This document shows, piece by piece, positions 42,806 through 55,700 of a stretch of 64,000 bases of DNA. Under the pieces are notes generated by a model. It saw only the letters and a list, made by a program, of their open reading frames with translations. It ran no database searches and had not been told where the DNA came from. The translations under genes were made by a program, and so were the position numbers. Origin of the DNA: Morchella semilibera. Taxonomy: Eukaryota; Ascomycota; Pezizomycetes; Pezizales; Morchellaceae. The stretch is taken from positions 1,899,802 through 1,963,801 of the forward strand of contig CM018603.1 in the NCBI GenBank assembly GCA_009192285.1, read 5' to 3'. Position 1 is the stretch's first letter, and the number at the start of each line of letters is the position of its first letter.

Positions 42806-45800
42806 TCAAAGGGAGTCACGGATGGTTACCTCCAACCCTGCAAGATAATCCACCGAGTCCTTCTCACTCTTGCATGTTCCGGATTGTGGCGAAGGCAAAG
42901 TAGTGAAGACAACAGCCGTATCATGAGAATGTTTTCGTATCAGTTCATTTAAAATAAGGTGCTGTGCTCTCGAGGGCAAATCATTGAAGGATAAGGGGTT
43001 AAGGAATGTTGAAGATGCCTGTACCCTATTACCACGTGTATCCGCGAACATAATGCTAGGACCAACACCCTCTTCTATTGCAACTTCTGTATCCGGAACT
43101 GGTTTGCAGGAAAAGATTGGAGTGGAGCTTCGATGCGGCAGCTCAGGTCTAGTAAATGGGGCCACAGGCGTCGTGGAAGATTCTCCGGCGGAGCGAGTAC
43201 CTAAGCTTGCTTCTTTGGGTAGTTTGGATCCCTCGGGTGGCGTTGACTTAAGTGCAGAGGCTCTGAGCGCTGCCTGTCGCAGGCTTTGCTTTCTGTACGT
43301 AGTGCCGAATCCTAGGGGGTCGCCAGTGCTGGCACGTCGAGCTTTGGTGACAAGAGGCCGTTCTTCGTCAGTTGAGTATTCATCCGCGTCATTTTCAGTT
43401 GCGGCACTTTTTATACTCTCGTCATCACTAGAAAGAGTGTCGCTTTCACCATCACTTGAAATGTCAGACGCCGATTCATGTTCAAGGGCATCTGGATTAA
43501 GGCGATGAGTTCGCATATTTAGCGATAGGGGCATTCCTAGTCTAGCTAGACCAAAGATAGAGTGCCGTTTGCGAGACTTCTTGATGAGCTTATTTATTCC
43601 CCCAAACATCATTCGGCTACCATGGTGTCTTTGTTGCTGAAAGCTGCTGCTCGGCCATTGGTCTCCGCTAACAAGTTGGGCTACATCTGCGAGATGATCA
43701 GGGGCGTCGCGGGATGACGCTCGACCTCTGCGCTTTTGTAACTCCTTCCACCATTGTTCATTTCCAAGCACGACCTCAACATTATCGTCCTGAGTTTCAC
43801 ATCCTTTTACGATTGCCTCATAGGAGCGCAAATTACCGTCCGCGAGCCACATAACCAAGACTTCGGCTTGAATGCGCAGATTCTCCAAAAGCTTCCTGAC
43901 TCGAGCTCTTTCCTCATTAACGTCGCTCTCATACTCAACGAACACTGCGACTCGAACTTTATAGGTCTTTTTCCATGCGGGAACTGTATTCAAGATGCAC
44001 CCCTAGAGAAGGTGATAAAAGATATAGTCAGAGACATTGTGTAAAGGATTTATAGGAAGATATTACGTCACGTACTAGTTGAAGAATAAGAGTATAAGTG
44101 TCGAAGTTTGTTGTTAGGATATTACCAGCACCAGGAGCGCCGTTTTCAATTTCAGCAGACATTTCTACCGGCGTGTCAGTTATATCCAACGACCAGGAGG
44201 CTGCTTGAGTTCTTACGAATTGGCCAGAGATCTATATACTTTTTGTCGTGATTTCTACCCTTTGTGGGAAGTTCGAGATTTTCAAATCCCTTTGCAACAG
44301 CCACATTTATCTGTAAAGAGAGGAGCAAATCTTCCAAGATATTGACGTAACTGGTAACACTGACGGCGGTTTCGTTCCTCATGCTATCTGTCGGGAGTTG
44401 TTCTAATATATGAGTCGTAGTCCCACCAGAATGGACACTTCGAGTTGTCGGTTGATGTGCCGAATTTGCCTTTGTTGACTTTGAAGTAGACGGAATATCC
44501 ACTAAAGGTTTTGAGTTCCGATATTCATCTAGATTATAAAACCCTAATACTGCAATATTTGGACGCATGCCTCCTAAGCCAGCTGAGAGTACGATATTCC
44601 TAGCGCCCCATTCTATAGCAGGGGCAATTGAGATTTGGGGGAATGCTTTGACTTTGCTGAAATCGATATACTTCATCCAGGCGGCCTGCTGTCGCTTGAC
44701 CTCTGGAAAAGAGTCTTGAAAATCGGGGGTGACAACGATGTGACCAAGAATATATAAAGATCCTTTTTTCATAGCTACAAGGAGAATAGTAAGTTTGAGT
44801 TGCTTTCACTTTACCTGCAGGAATTAATTTTAATACCGTTGCAAAATTGAATCAACTTCCAAGATCGCCGAGGATCATTTACAAACAAAAGGATCTATAG
44901 TTACTGTATAAGATGATGCTCTATGAAAAATTACGGATTATGTAAATGAATATACCTGAGGTCTCCAAAACTTCACATGCTCCTGCTTGAGTCTTAATAA
45001 GTACTTCCTGACTTGGTGATATATCAAACTTTGCGAAACATCACCCCAACTCTTAGGTGGTGTAGTGTAGTGAATAACTAAGAATAGGGTAACTAAGACG
45101 CCAAGACAGCCTCCAGCATAAAGTTTGTCAACCTATGAGAGTGGTTAATTAAAATCTCCGAGACAGGTGGTGATACATACAAATATCATGGTAGCGCCGC
45201 TGACTACTGCCCCCATTGCTGCTGTCCACCAAGTAAAGTATTTGAAACTAGGTCTGAAATTCGGTGCACTTCCGATTTTTAGTAAGAAGCAAGCCAAATT
45301 TGTTACCAGGAATGTCATCAGGTATGTCATTGTCACAAAATTTGCGATCTGGTTAATATCGCACAGAAGAGTCAGTTGGGAAAGGAGAAAGGTAAGTATA
45401 ATTGCATAAGTTGGCTCATCGTTTGATTTGGTTCCCTGGCCAAATAAGGAAACGCCAGGAAGTATCCCATCACGAGCTAGAGCCTGTAGAGATTTCGCCG
45501 AGCCAATTACTCCCATAAGAGCCGAGAAGAATGACGATGCAAGCTCCCCACCAAGAATGAGATGTTTCGACATGTTTATCTATACAGTGGGAATTAGTTG
45601 GATACACACTTGTACTTAGCCAGGGACCAATGCCATACATCCTGAATTATATTGAGATTTTTGTACAAGCTTTCGCGTCTAATAGTGGCCCCCATGGAGA
45701 GAATAACCAAGGCGTAGGCTACAAATGTCAAAATCAAGCCATGTAGAGTACCTCTTGGTATCGATTTGCTGGGATTCCTGAGGTCGCCAGACATGCTTGC

Positions 45801-47265
45801 GCCAGCGAATATTCCGGCTGTGGCTGGAAAGAGGATGCCAAACAAATCTTGCCAGTTTTCTCTACAGGCCGTTAGAATGCCGCTACAATATGGGAATAAA
45901 TACGCACCTTCCTGATATCTGGCTTCCGGCAGCCCCTTTGGTGAACCTGGGCTTGAGGTTTTCCATGAAAGTATCCATTGACAGACCAGTATAGAGAACG
46001 TCATGGTTAACATCGTGAAATGGGCTGACTACAAGAGCTGATATAGGGATAGAAAATGTTGCAAAGAGAAGGATTGCAAGAAGAAGGTTTGATGCGCGCG
46101 CAAAGATTGCAGAGCCGAGCAGGCAAATTATTGTGCAAAAGACCAAGACTGCGGTAGCATAGGTATATCTATACCACTATTTTTGAACCAATACACATTA
46201 GTAATAAGAAGATAGTATCTAGGGTCCCCTCAGAAAAAGGCTAGAATGAAGTCTACTGCGGTGGAACCCCATGTTACCGATCCGACTTGGGGTTTTCGCC
46301 GCTGGAAACTCCATTTCGCCCCGCTACTAAAAGGCCCTTAGGATACCTATATCTCGGGGAAATATACGGATGAGAGAGGTGGGGAAACCGACGAATGTAT
46401 CTGGGAAGATCTGCGGACCACTACTAGTGTTCTCACCAAAATTATTCATTAAGCAGTCAATCATGCCAACAGCATTCATGCCTGTGTTGAATACAAAACC
46501 TAAATAGAATACTAGTCCAATGCTTCCCCCAAACTCTGGCCCTAAAGAGCGCGAGATGAGATAGTACGCGCCTCCGCCACGAACTGTACCATTCGAAGAT
46601 ATCGCAGATATTGACAGCGTAGTTATCAAGTTGATAAGGTAACTGGTCGTGCCGTGCAAGTCAGCGCGAGAAACGTGAAAGATCTGGAGTGGCAAAATAT
46701 CGTTCCGTAAGAATTGAAGGAGTTTAGTATCAGGCTGAAGCCATTCAGCCCAGCTCTCCAAATCGCGATACTGAGTGGCCTAGGGGCGCTGTCGAGCGAG
46801 ATTATTTTGAATTACCTAATTAAAAGCATGCCTATACTGTTAAAACCTTCGACATGCTAGGTGAATGCGAGACCATACCAAACATTCCGAGTACCCCTCC
46901 TTGTCCCAGGACAAAGCCAAACCTCAGAAACATGAGGATGGATAGAACATTTAATGTGGTCGGAACAAAAACCTAAAGAACACGCATTAGGAAGACTTCT
47001 GACCTATTTGAGTATCATGGCCACCTACTCCACTAAATGTACCCAATTTCTTCGTTTTTCCCACATGTATCTTCTCCTCGTCGGATATGGTAACTCCCCG
47101 AGCCATTTTAGGAAGATTACCAGCTGTCTTTGCCGCGCCAGGCCAACGCGTAGTTGGAGATAGAATGTTCGACTCTTCATCAGAAGGAGGCGCACTGCGA
47201 CGAGTAAGCTGGGAGGTGAAATCCTCGCTAGGCCGGGAGATGAACTTCGATGTTCTGGTTGACAT
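42806..47265 (-). CDS. VHC1: Vacuolar cation-chloride cotransporter (SLC12 / KCC family)
   Basis: Multi-exon gene. Exon 1 is 47265-47029 (N-terminal tail ending GTFSG), exon 2 is 46973-46879 ([20 protein letters not shown]), then coding blocks near 46776-46340, 46150-45880, 45860-45595, 45573-45180, 44780-44176 and the last exon 43993-42806. Twelve-helix permease signatures: [52 protein letters not shown]. The cytosolic C-terminus ends with [15 protein letters not shown], the conserved last strand of CCC proteins. In yeast the homologue sits in the vacuolar membrane and moves K+ with Cl-. Middle exon borders are approximate. A Ser/Asp-rich insert of about 150 residues (around 43000-43600) is typical of fungal members. 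Confidence 0.88.
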
Positions 47266-47652
47266 GAATGGAATGTAGTTGATCACGGATTGTGAAAGGT
47301 TAATGGGAGGCAGAGAAGATACTTCGAAAGCAGCAAAGGCCTCAGATGAATTAGTTAGGCATCAACAGTGGGCTTATGATAAGTATCGTATTGACCTTTA
47401 CAGAGAGGGAATGAGGAGGGAGCCTCAACTGGGAGGGGGGTGCAGATCTAAATGCACGGCACGACCCGAACGTCAACCCGGATAGCTATTCTTGGCATAT
47501 GTTATTACATGATTTATAGGATGCTTACATGTAGGTCACAAATCTCTCAGTCTCCTTCCCCGGTTTCTCCTCGCTTTTGAAATTTCAACACCAAAAACTA
47601 CTAAGCAACCAGGTTACACAGGTAACAAAGTCTTTAAAACTTAGGCTTCAAA
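47266..47652. other. Intergenic, VHC1 upstream region
   Basis: 387 bp, unremarkable composition. Boundary between the gene island and the right-hand repeat cluster. Confidence 0.4.
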
Positions 47653-48044
47653 ATGCCATCTCCACCCTCTTTTTTTGAAAACCTCATCAAAGGACTCTCT
47701 ATTCAGCGCCTGAATAAAGAACTCTTTGGCTCCTTTGCTGAAGACCACTTTCCCTTCGCTTCCGCTGTTAATACCGCCCTCCTGAGTGACAACACCACCG
47801 ACGAGTCAAGAATCTTCCTCACGCTCTTGTGTGGCATCGTAAGACAGAATTCTCATCTCCAATCCAGAGTGTCCTGCCTCGAAGAAGCTGTGGACCTCGC
47901 AGACTCAGCAAACACCATAGTCCTAAAACATGCCAAAGACACCGCCCGTAACGTTGCTCTTCTAGCCCAACTGCACATGACCGCTTCCCCCCCGCCAGTA
48001 GCACCGAAAGGAAAAGCCAAGACCTCTCCACCGCCCAACCCCCC
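47653..48044 (+). pseudogene. ORF of unknown family ruptured by two solo LTRs
   Basis: About 130 codons (MPSPPSFFENLIKGLS..., then a helical region, then a Pro/Lys tail). The frame ends only because LTR-A begins at 48045; the last residues before TAA are LTR-coded. After the LTR the tail continues for 10 codons (TSTAGKT) to a TAG, then a second LTR follows. It resembles the N-terminal part of gag-like or LINE ORF1 proteins in composition, but I cannot assign it. Confidence 0.4.
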
Positions 48045-48815
48045 TGTGACGGAGTAACCCGACGCAAAGAAGAAGATGACAATGATGACGCAGAGGGACT
48101 CGAGGAGCACAGTGTACTCGACGAGGGGGCCGATGAAGACAGGCATCAGCAAACTCAACTTGTGACTGGAGTCTCCCAACAGTCTCCCAGGTCTCCTGAG
48201 AGTCTCCTGAGACCCCTGGATATTTTCTGAGTCTCCTGAGGCTCAGGAGACATCAGGAGACAAATGAAGTCTTGCTGATGGGGACAACGCCGGGCAGGCA
48301 CAAGCACAGGCACCGGCGAAGACAAAGGCAAGAGCAAGGGCACAAGAGCACAGAGCAGGGAGAGTGAGGACCGAAGGGACCTCAACGAGAACGATGAGGG
48401 ATACTATGAATTCCTCTTGTCAGAGGATCGAATCTTTGGTACGAGAGGCTATGGCTTTAGAAATAGGAGTAGATTCCTATGTACCGAGATAACAGGAAGA
48501 CGAGACAGAGAAGAAAGAAAGAAAGAACTAAGGAAAACATCTATCCCCGCTATTTAATACACCCCTCCACTAGTCCGCTATGACTCACACTTTCGCTCAT
48601 AGAACCTCATAGAAACCCGTCGCTACCACACCTCGTAATCCTCCCCACCATCTCCGCTATTCTACATTACCAATCCATCACGCCATCGAACCTCCTAGAA
48701 CCTAATGACGACAGCCTCCACCTCGTACTCCCCACCCTCGCTTATCATTACCTTAACAACCACAATCATACATCGCCTACCGAACTGTCGGAACGACTGC
48801 CAAGACGCCGGGACA
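48045..48815 (-). mobile_element. Solo LTR-A with nested MITE
   Basis: TGTGACGGAG to CGCCGGGACA, exact duplication CCCCC (48040-48044, 48816-48820). 634 bp of LTR plus the MITE. Confidence 0.93.
48144..48280 (-). mobile_element. MITE copy 10
   Basis: 137 bp with duplication GG (48142-48143, 48281-48282). Removing it restores the LTR-A sequence GAAGACAGGGACAACG. Confidence 0.93.
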
Positions 48816-48858
48816 CCCCCACGTCAACCGCCGGCAAAACATAGCTTCCCTTCGCCAC

Positions 48859-49489
48859 TGTGACGAAATAATCCAACGCAAAAAAGAAGATGACAATGAT
48901 GATGCAGAAGAACCCGAGGAGCATAGCCTAGGTGACGATGAGACTGACGAAGACAGGGGTACTACCGGGCAGGCACAAGCATAGGCACCGGCGAAAGAAA
49001 AGGCAAGGGCGAAGGCACAAGGGCACAGGACAGGGTGAGTGAGGACCGGACGGACGTCAACGGGAACAATGAGAGGTACTATGGGTTTCTCTCGTTAGAG
49101 GATCGAGTTTTTGATACGAGAGGCTATGGCTTGAAAATAGGTGTAGATTCCTCTATACTGAAATAACAGGAAGACGAGACAGAGAGAAAAGAAAGAAAGA
49201 ACTAAGGAAAACATCTAACTCCGCTATTTAACACTTCTCCTCCACCAGTCCGCTATGACTCATACATCAGCTCATAGAAATCTATAGAAACCTGTCGCAC
49301 CCATACCTCACAATCCTCCCCACCATCTCCGCTATTTACATTACAAATCCATCATGCCATCGAACCTCCTAGAACCAAATGACGACAATTTTCCATTAGC
49401 ACACCCCTTCCTCGTTTAACCATTCCTAAACAATCATAACAGCGCTTCGACTACCGAACCCTCGGAACCGATGCCAAGACGCCGGGACA
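48859..49489 (-). mobile_element. Solo LTR-A
   Basis: 631 bp, TGTGACGAAATAATCC to CGCCGGGACA, exact duplication GCCAC (48854-48858, 49490-49494). Mildly RIP-altered. No MITE inside. Confidence 0.94.
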
Positions 49490-49805
49490 GCCACCTGGCC
49501 ATAACAATTGCTGTGCGGATTATTTATGCACAGTGATTTTGATTATGATGCATCAGATGCTTTTCTATTCATGAAGCCCTGGGGGCTTTTATCGTCTCTC
49601 CCCGGCGGGCATAGGTGGCCCCGCGAGGAGTGTCCACATCTCTTATCGAGCGCTACGCCACATGAGCTCCATCATATACAGTTTGCTAACTTGGCATAAC
49701 AGTTGCCCCTTATATAAGATCGTAACGTCCTCGCTACGAACGAGTTGATTAATGATCAATATCACGTATAGCAAGGAAACAAAAACAAAACAATCATCAA
49801 TAATT
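49490..49805. other. Spacer at the 3' side of RT-E
   Basis: 316 bp. A short open frame at 49508-49699 continues the ruptured ORF region without recognisable similarity. AT-rich from 49690. No LTR boundary for RT-E could be fixed here. Confidence 0.35.
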
Positions 49806-51234
49806 TCAAGCTCTTCCGCCTTCTTCACCGGTCCATCTCTCCTCCGCGATCTCTTTCTCGTAGTCGTGAATTAGCTCCTTAGCGTTGGGGAGGTCTCCGG
49901 GAGAGCGCCATTCGTCGAATTCTATCACCCAACCCTTCCATCTGATAAGGTACTGCCTTTTCTTCCATCTTCCGTAATCCCTATGTCCTACTATCTTTTC
50001 GATTTCCCATTCCGCATTTGGATCGTCGGCGTTCCCTGATACTGGAGCTGGGTAGTCTACCTCTTTATAGAGCCGTGTATAGGGGTCTTGATCTGGTTTG
50101 GGAGCAGGTTCGAGGTTGGTGATGGATATGACGTCGCTAATCTTGCTATTTGGGGCTAGTGCTAATCTGAGTGCTCTACCCTTTCCTACGGATTCCAGTA
50201 TTTGGTAAGGTCCCATTCTTTGGAGTGCCAGCTTCTTCTTCCTAATAGATGGAAGTGTATACCCTTTCTTCAGCGATATGAAGGCATAGCCGGATGAGAA
50301 ATCGGGATCTTCATATTTATCGTTGTGGTGTTTCGTCATCTGTTTTTGTGCGACTGCTATAGCATCTTCCGCGTCTCTTCGTATTACTTCACGTGACTCT
50401 GCGGCTGTGATGCTGCTGAAGTCTTGATTGTGTGCTGGGTTCGCCAAGTCGAGTGCTGTCCTAAGCTTTAGTCCGTAAAGGATCTCGTTGGGGGCATATC
50501 CTGTGGAGGCGGATTTGCTATTGTTGAAGACACCTTCGATTACTGGGAGGTGGTGAACCCAATCTTCCTGTTTCCCGTCAACATAAAAGCGGAGGGTGAT
50601 TTCCAACGTTTGGTTGGTGCGTTCTGATTGGCCATCCCCGGCTGGGTGCTAGGGGCTTCTGGAAATTAAGCGCGTCCCCACGCGGCTAAATAGTTGCTTC
50701 CAAAACCTACTGATAAAGTGCTTATCCTGGTCTGTAATTAGAGTCTTAGGATAACCCCATTGGGATACAACTTTCTCGTAAGATTTGCCTGCCTACGCTG
50801 AAGCCTCCCAATCCTTTTGACCTTCTGCGAACTTCACTGCTTTGGAAAACTTGTCTGTTATCGTCATGATGGAATCGAATAGTACTTCTTTTGCGTCTGG
50901 TCGTTTACCTAAGGTCTTGTAGGAACATGGGGGTAGGTCGGTAATTAGATCTGACGTCAGTGTATCGAATGGTTTTGAGGGCGAGATGACAAGCTGTAAA
51001 TATTCGTAGGGCTTATGGTTTCTAGGTTTGTTTCGCAGGCAATCTGGGCAGTGATCCACGCATGTTTTAGTATCTATACCCATTTTGGTCCAGTAAAAGA
51101 GGATTCTTAGATTCTCGTATGTCCTTGCATATCCTTGATGTCCTGCGTGAGCTAACTCCAGCACTTGGAATTGGAGGGGTTTTCCTGATACCACTATTCT
51201 GAACTTGTCGGTCTTCGGGTCTACGAAGTAGAGG
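49806..51234 (-). pseudogene. RT-E pol: integrase and chromodomain part
   Basis: The minus strand shows the integrase zinc finger (HAGHQGYARTYENLR...CPDCLRNKP), the core (FDTLTSDLITDLP, HPAGDGQSERTNQTLE) and a chromodomain-like end (RQYLIRWKGWVIEFDEW). Stops TAG at 50793-50795 and 50649-50651 show it is dead. The N-terminal side continues at 63489 after removal of RT-A: GVDGHL joins YFVDPKTDKFRI across the AGAGG duplication. It is a different gypsy lineage from RT-A and RT-D. Confidence 0.85.
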
Positions 51235-51854
51235 TGTGACGGAGTAACCCGACGCAAAGAAGAAGATGACAATGATGACGCAGATAGGCTCGAGGAGCAC
51301 AGTCTACGCGACGAGGAGACCGACGAAGACAAAGACAACACCGGGCAGGCACAAGCACAGGCACTGGCAAAGGCAAAGGCACAAGGACACAGAGCAGGGA
51401 AAGCGAGGACCAGGTGGACCTCAACGGGGACAATGATAAATACTGTAAGATTCCCCTTTTGGAGGACAGAGTCTTTGATACGGGAGGCTATAGCTTAGAA
51501 ATAGGAGTTGATTCCTATGTACTGAGATAACAGGAAGACGAGACAGAGAGAAAAGAAAGAAAGAACTAAAGAAAACATCTATCCCCGCTATTTAACACAC
51601 CTCCTTCACTGGTCCACTATGACTCACACTTTCGCTCATAGAACCCCATAGAAACCCGTCGCTACCACACCTCGTAATCCTCCCCACCATCTCCGCTATT
51701 CTACATTACCAATCCATCACGCCATCGAACCTCCTAGAACCTAATGACGACAACCTTCAACTCGCGTTCCCCGCTCTCGCTTAACATTACCACAACAATC
51801 ATAACCATACATCACCTACCGGACTGTCGGGACAGATGCCAAGACGCCGGGACA
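51235..51854 (-). repeat. RT-A 3' LTR
   Basis: 620 bp; minus reading TGTCCCGGCGTCTTGG to GTTACTCCGTCACA. The polypurine tract GGAGGGGACC lies at 51860-51869 just upstream on the minus strand. Confidence 0.93.
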
Positions 51855-51875
51855 GATCAGGTCCCCTCCAAGGGC

Positions 51876-52290
51876 CTAGCTCCTGATAGGCCGAGGTTTC
51901 GAAGGATATTGATTGTGAAATGCTTTTCTAAGATTGGGACTATGTTCCAAATCACTTGAAGATTGCCAGGACGGTTCTTCGTATCCAACATATCTAACCA
52001 AGTACTCTACCCGTCGCCCCCTCTTCCGCGAATCCAATATCTCCGCTACCTCCCATTCAGTTTCTCCCTCAATCTCCACCGGTGGGGGTGGTTCAGCAAT
52101 TTGTCCGGGAACAGGATCTCCAACTGTCGGTGATAATAATGAGACATGGAATACCGGATGTATTCTCATAGACACGGGCAATTCCAACTCGTAGGCATAA
52201 GGGCTCACAATTCGTGTGACCGAATAGGGACCAATTTGTTTCCAATCAAGTTTTTTCGAGGGTCGTTTGGTTTCAATATTTCTAGTCGAG
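51876..52290 (-). pseudogene. RT-A pol, C-terminal part with chromodomain
   Basis: Continuation of 58332-61518 after RT-D is removed: FVWLS joins TRNIETKRPSKKLDW in frame across TCGAG. Then IVSPYAYELELP, HPVFHVSLLSP, EWEVAEILDSRKRGRRVEYL and VRYVGYEEPSWQ, a chromodomain that may steer integration to modified chromatin. Confidence 0.9.
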
Positions 52291-52738
52291 TATCACGGAG
52301 CGAAGCGGAGCACAGGGCAAAGCGAACCAAGGTACACTACCTAGGCGGGACGTAACAGTGATGTTCGAGGCGGCGAGGCGAGACTATGGAGCAAAGCGGA
52401 ACGCGAAGTAGAACCAGAGACCTGAGTATATTCCGAAGGACTACAAACTCCTGAAGATAGGAAGGTTGCGTGAAGAGGAAAGGAAAAGAACTATCTACAA
52501 GCGAGAACGAGATCCCTATATATACACCACATACCGACACGATAACTCATCCACGTAACCCTGTACAGAACCCCATAGAATCTCCCAAGACCCGTAACCC
52601 CGAGCCCAACCTTATCTCCTAATCCCGAACCCCTATTACCGAACCAAACCCCTGCTTCCGAAACCCAAAGAATCCTAGAGAATCCCTGACTAATCCCTCT
52701 TCCCGCAACACCGCTAAACCATGTTCCACGCCGTGATA
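52291..52738 (-). repeat. RT-D 3' LTR
   Basis: 448 bp with ends TATCACGG / CCGTGATA, an unusual TA...TA rather than TG...CA terminus. TATA box TATATATA at 52517-52524 (read on minus). Polypurine tract AGAGGGGGACC at 52747-52757. Confidence 0.93.
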
Positions 52739-52761
52739 GATATTAGGTCCCCCTCTGAGGC

Positions 52762-55700
52762 CTAAGTCCTCTTAGGCTTGCCTGGATATCGTTCATGAAA
52801 GTCTTTGACTAACTCAGGGGAGTTGTCCACATCGCCGTAGGGTTGCCATGATGGCTCGTCGTAACCGGTGTATCGAACGAGGTACTCAAGTCTTCCACGT
52901 CGTTTCCGTGAGTCCAAAATAGCGTCAACTTCCCACTCTTGTTCGCCTTCGATCTCGACGGGGGGTGGGGGTATTTGTAATTGACCTGGTACGGGATCGT
53001 TGACAGCAGGCGAGAGTAACGAGACATGAAACACTGGGTGAACTTTCATCGACGAGGGCAGTGTAAGTTCGTAGGCATAGGGGCTGACGACGCGAGAGAT
53101 CGGGTAGGGTCCGACTTGCTTCCAGTCCAATTTCTTCGACGGTCTCTTTGTTAACAAATTACGAGTGGACAGCCATACCTTATCCCCGATCATATATCGT
53201 GGTGCCGGAGTACGACTTGCATTGGCCGATTCTTCCTGTATCCGTTGAGCTCTAAACATCTCCGCCCGGAGGAAGTCAAACACTTCTGACATATCTCTTG
53301 CCATGGTATTAGCCTGGTCCTCGTTGGTGGTAGTACCGTGTCGTAGAGGACCAAAATTCATGCGAGGATGGCGACCATAGTTGGCTTCGAAAGGCGAGAG
53401 TTTGGTTGACTCAGAGACGTGATTATTGGTCGCGAACTCCGCCATGGGTAGATAAGTAGCCCAGTTGTCCTGTTGATAGTCCACGTAGCTGCGGAGATAT
53501 TGCTCCATGATAGCATTAATTCTTTCAGTCTGACCATCTGTCTGAGGGTGAAACGCGGTAGAATAACGAGGAGAGATTTCGAGGCGCTCGCATAATGATT
53601 TCCAGAAGTCTGAGGTAAATTGTGTGCCGCGATCTGAGACTATCTTTTCCGGTAGGCCATGTAGCTTCCAAACGTTCTCTAAATACATTCGGGCAACATC
53701 CCGAGCTCCTGATTCTTCGGTGCATGGAATAAAGTGTCTCATTTTGGTGAGCCTATCAACGACGACGAGGATGGCATTATAATTATTACTGAGAGGTAGT
53801 CCTGTGACGAAGTCCATTGAAACGTCCGTCCATGGTGCCTTAGGGACTGGGAGAGGGCGAAGAACTCCTTGAGGGGCGTTGCGATTTGCTTTGCTTCGGC
53901 GGCAGATATGACAATTCATGACATAGCGGTCAGTATATTTCCGCATGTTCGGCCAGTAATATTCGCGACTAAGTAACTCTAGGGTCTTTGCTCTACCCGG
54001 GTGTCCCGCTGATGGTTTATCGTGATACTCCTGAAGAAGTCTGAGTTGTAACTCCTCGTGTTCTGGTACGAAGAGTTTGCGTCGATAAAGGAGAAGTCCG
54101 TCTTCGTTTTCCGCGCATTCGGCAAGTGAGATTTGTTTCGATTGTTTCGTGCCATCTTTTAGCATCATAAGTACCTTACTCGGAAAACTATCTTCTTGGT
54201 AAGCTTTCGTAAATAACTCCTGGACAGTGGACGCTCCTTCAGCGGGTTCATTTGCCAAAGAACCCGCCAACAAACTTAGCTTATTATCCAAATTTTTTCT
54301 CTTCAGCACGGTCTGATATTGATACGCGAGGCGTTCATCCCCCTCCTTAGGGAGATCCCCTGATCGCCTGGTAAGTGCATCCGGTTTTCCTCCTTGTTTT
54401 CCTGGACGAAACTGAATAACGAAATCAAAGCGTGATAAGAATTCTGACCAGCGGGTTTGTCGACGATTTAGTAGCTTGGTTGACATAAAATATTCAAGGT
54501 TCCTATGGTCTGTTAACACCTTAATAGGATATGAGGCTGTTTCTAAAAAATAACGCCATTCTTCGAATCCCCGAATAATTGCCAGTAGTTCTTTATCGTA
54601 TATCTCATAATTACATTCCGCTGGTGTATGTTTTTTGGAGAAAAAGGCGATTGGGTGCAGAATTCCTTCGTTATCCCTTTGTGACATAATGGCGGCCGAG
54701 ACGTAGTCGGAGGCATCTGTTTCCACAATAATTTCCCGGTCGGGGTCGAAATGTCTAAGAATGGGAGCGGTGGTAAATGCAAGCTTAAGATCCTGAAACG
54801 CTTTTTCCGTCTTATCTGTCCATTTGAATACCACTCCTGTCTTTGTTAGAGCGGTCAGGGGAGATACTACCCTTGAGTACGCGTAAATAAATCGTCGATA
54901 AAAGTTCGCGAACCCTAGGAATTCTTGCACGTCTCTCAGGCAAGTGGGGGTTTCCCAATTCCTTATGGTAGCCACTTTGGACTCATCCATCTTGATCCCT
55001 TCAGGTGTAAGGACAAAGCCGAGATACATGGTTTCTTTGACGTGCCATTCGCATTTCTCTGGTTTAAGATAAACCTGATTTTTATCGAGTATCCGAAGTA
55101 CCTTGTCGACATGTTCTTTGTGTTCTTCAAGAGTGGCCGAATATATCAGTATATCATCAAGATATGCGGTTGCAAAGTGATCGAGATAAGGGCGAAGCAT
55201 ATCATTGACCCAATGTTGGAATGCGGCGGGGGCGTTGGTTAACCCGAAGGGCATAACGGTGTATTCAAAATGTCCATACCGCGTCCTGAATGCTGTTTTC
55301 CACTCGTCTCCTTCCCTGATTCTCAACTGATGATATCCATTACAGAGATCTAGCTTGGTAAAATACTTGGCGGAGGAAATACCCATGAACGTCTCTGGTG
55401 TTAATGGAAGAGGATGTCGATTCTTCACCGTTACTGCATTCAATTTTCTATAATCAACACAAAGTCGGAGGGAGCCATCAGCCTTCTTGACAAACAGTAC
55501 CGGGGAGCCTGCGGGAGAGGTGCTATGTCGAATTCGTCCATTGGATAGATACTCTGCTAAATAATCCCTGAGTACCTGGAGTTCCAGTCGGGTCATCCCG
55601 TACATGGGTCCGAACGGTACAGTTTTTCCTTCCTGTATATCAATCGAAAGGTCGTATTCGGTGCGATGAAGAGGGAGTTTAGAGGCATTCGGTTCACTGA

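Noticed and set aside
43754-44044. Plus-strand frames over VHC1
   Set aside because: Shadows of the cotransporter C-terminal exon; no independent support.
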